Source of the DNA: Rhodopirellula baltica
GTDB lineage: Bacteria; Planctomycetota; Planctomycetia; Pirellulales; Pirellulaceae
NCBI GenBank assembly: GCA_002901265.1
Contig: PPHI01000006.1
Span: 1 to 64,000, forward strand
Reading direction: 5' to 3'
Length of the DNA: 64,000 nucleotides
Below are positions 63,601 to 64,000 of the stretch, in pieces (positions within the stretch are counted from its first letter, which is position 1; each line of letters begins with the position of its first letter). Both the position numbers and the translations under genes were made by a program. The notes beneath the pieces are model-generated. The model was not told the DNA's origin and made no database searches. It was given only the letters and a program-made list of their open reading frames with translations.

Positions 63601-64000
63601 GTCCGGGACGGCGTGGAGTGTAAGTACAACAGTCCTGCGGACAGACATCATGCCAAGGGCCCAGTCCCCCGACGCATTCCTTTTCAACGCTCCCATCCAA
63701 TCGCTCCTGAACCAACTTTCGAATCATGGAAACAAAACTTGGATGAACACCGGCCGTAGCGGCACGCTTCATTGAGATTCCACGCTCGTTGCAAAGCGTC
63801 GCCGCTTCATCGTCCAAGTCATAGAGAACTTCCATGTGATCGCTAATGAAACCGATCGGCACGATAACCAGATGCCGGATCTTTTTCTCACTGTCCATCG
63901 ATTCGATTTCGTCACAAATGTCCGGCTCCAACCAAGGTTGCTGTGGGGGCCCACTACGACTTTGGTAAACCAGTTTCCAGTCGACCACTCCGGCCGAATC
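63587..64000 (-). CDS. hemH: Ferrochelatase, C-terminal part
   Basis: The gene runs off the right edge; about 137 C-terminal residues are inside. It inserts Fe2+ into protoporphyrin IX, or into coproporphyrin in the alternative route. The visible part has VYQSRSGPPQQPWLEPDI, VIVPIGFISDHMEVLYDLD with the conserved H and E of the metal path, and a tail CGGLGPWHDVCPQD-like stretch with several cysteines (ECVGGLGPWHDVCPQDCC) and a basic end RRPGPPSR. Cysteine-rich ends of some ferrochelatases bind a [2Fe-2S] cluster, so that is possible. The stop is TAG at 63587-63589. Confidence 0.9.
   Translation of the reverse strand, partial: DSAGVVDWKLVYQSRSGPPQQPWLEPDICDEIESMDSEKKIRHLVIVPIGFISDHMEVLYDLDDEAATLCNERGISMKRAATAGVHPSFVSMIRKLVQERLDGSVEKECVGGLGPWHDVCPQDCCTYTPRRPGPPSR

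Overview
The window looks like a chromosomal segment of a marine planctomycete, most likely Rhodopirellula or a close relative in the Pirellulaceae. The grounds are a DUF1559 prepilin-like protein, a DUF1573 protein, very large serine/threonine kinases (one carrying the planctomycete 'LTKFQAKQLL' lead-in), a kinase-coupled ECF sigma factor, sparse operons with long gaps, and several families of dispersed intergenic repeats. The species assignment is inference. No rRNA, tRNA or CRISPR array was found.

Layout. 1-950 is a composite tandem repeat (family R1). 949-5402 holds an FHA protein, a TIGR01212-type radical SAM protein, and a histidine kinase/NtrC-type regulator pair. 5774-9518 holds a secreted glutaminase-A-like protein and a small exported protein that sits between two direct R1 copies. 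9994-19033 is a signalling block: a 1765-residue membrane kinase with FG-GAP repeats, an ECF sigma factor overlapping it by ATGA, and a convergent hybrid histidine kinase. 19112-21058 (minus) holds a frameshifted Gfo/Idh/MocA oxidoreductase and a PhyH-like dioxygenase. 21245-27102 (minus) is an alpha-glucan group: GH57 enzyme, GalT-like transferase and glycogen synthase. 27337-30564 encodes a membrane pseudokinase.

30565-33295 is an accessory island. It has diverged direct repeats at its edges, 107-bp palindromic repeats, a decayed RAYT-type transposase, and an orphan Imm33-type gene flanked by 28-bp inverted repeats. 33296-37020 (minus) is an ABC-2 permease plus an ABC exporter-like protein that has lost every ATPase motif. 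37594-38640 is a partner-switch pair (STAS antagonist and anti-sigma-type ATPase).

39355-50266 is a surface/pilus-like group: a strongly codon-biased DUF1559 protein, a DUF1573 protein, a lipoprotein with a polyalanine tract, a zinc-ribbon/PilM fusion, a PQQ-type propeller protein and a TMTC-like membrane glycosyltransferase with TPRs. A second TMTC-like gene converges on the first (50246-52726). 53273-60305 is a glycan cluster with GT2, DUF2304, two GT4, two more GT2, a HlpA-like protein and an FkbM methyltransferase. The window ends with an unknown polytopic membrane protein, a class V aminotransferase and the C-terminal part of ferrochelatase, which runs off the right edge.

The most unusual items are the inverted-repeat-bounded Imm33 cassette beside a dead RAYT, the ATPase-dead ABC protein, the pseudokinase, the zinc-ribbon/PilM fusion, and the FG-GAP kinase fused by overlap to its presumed sigma factor.
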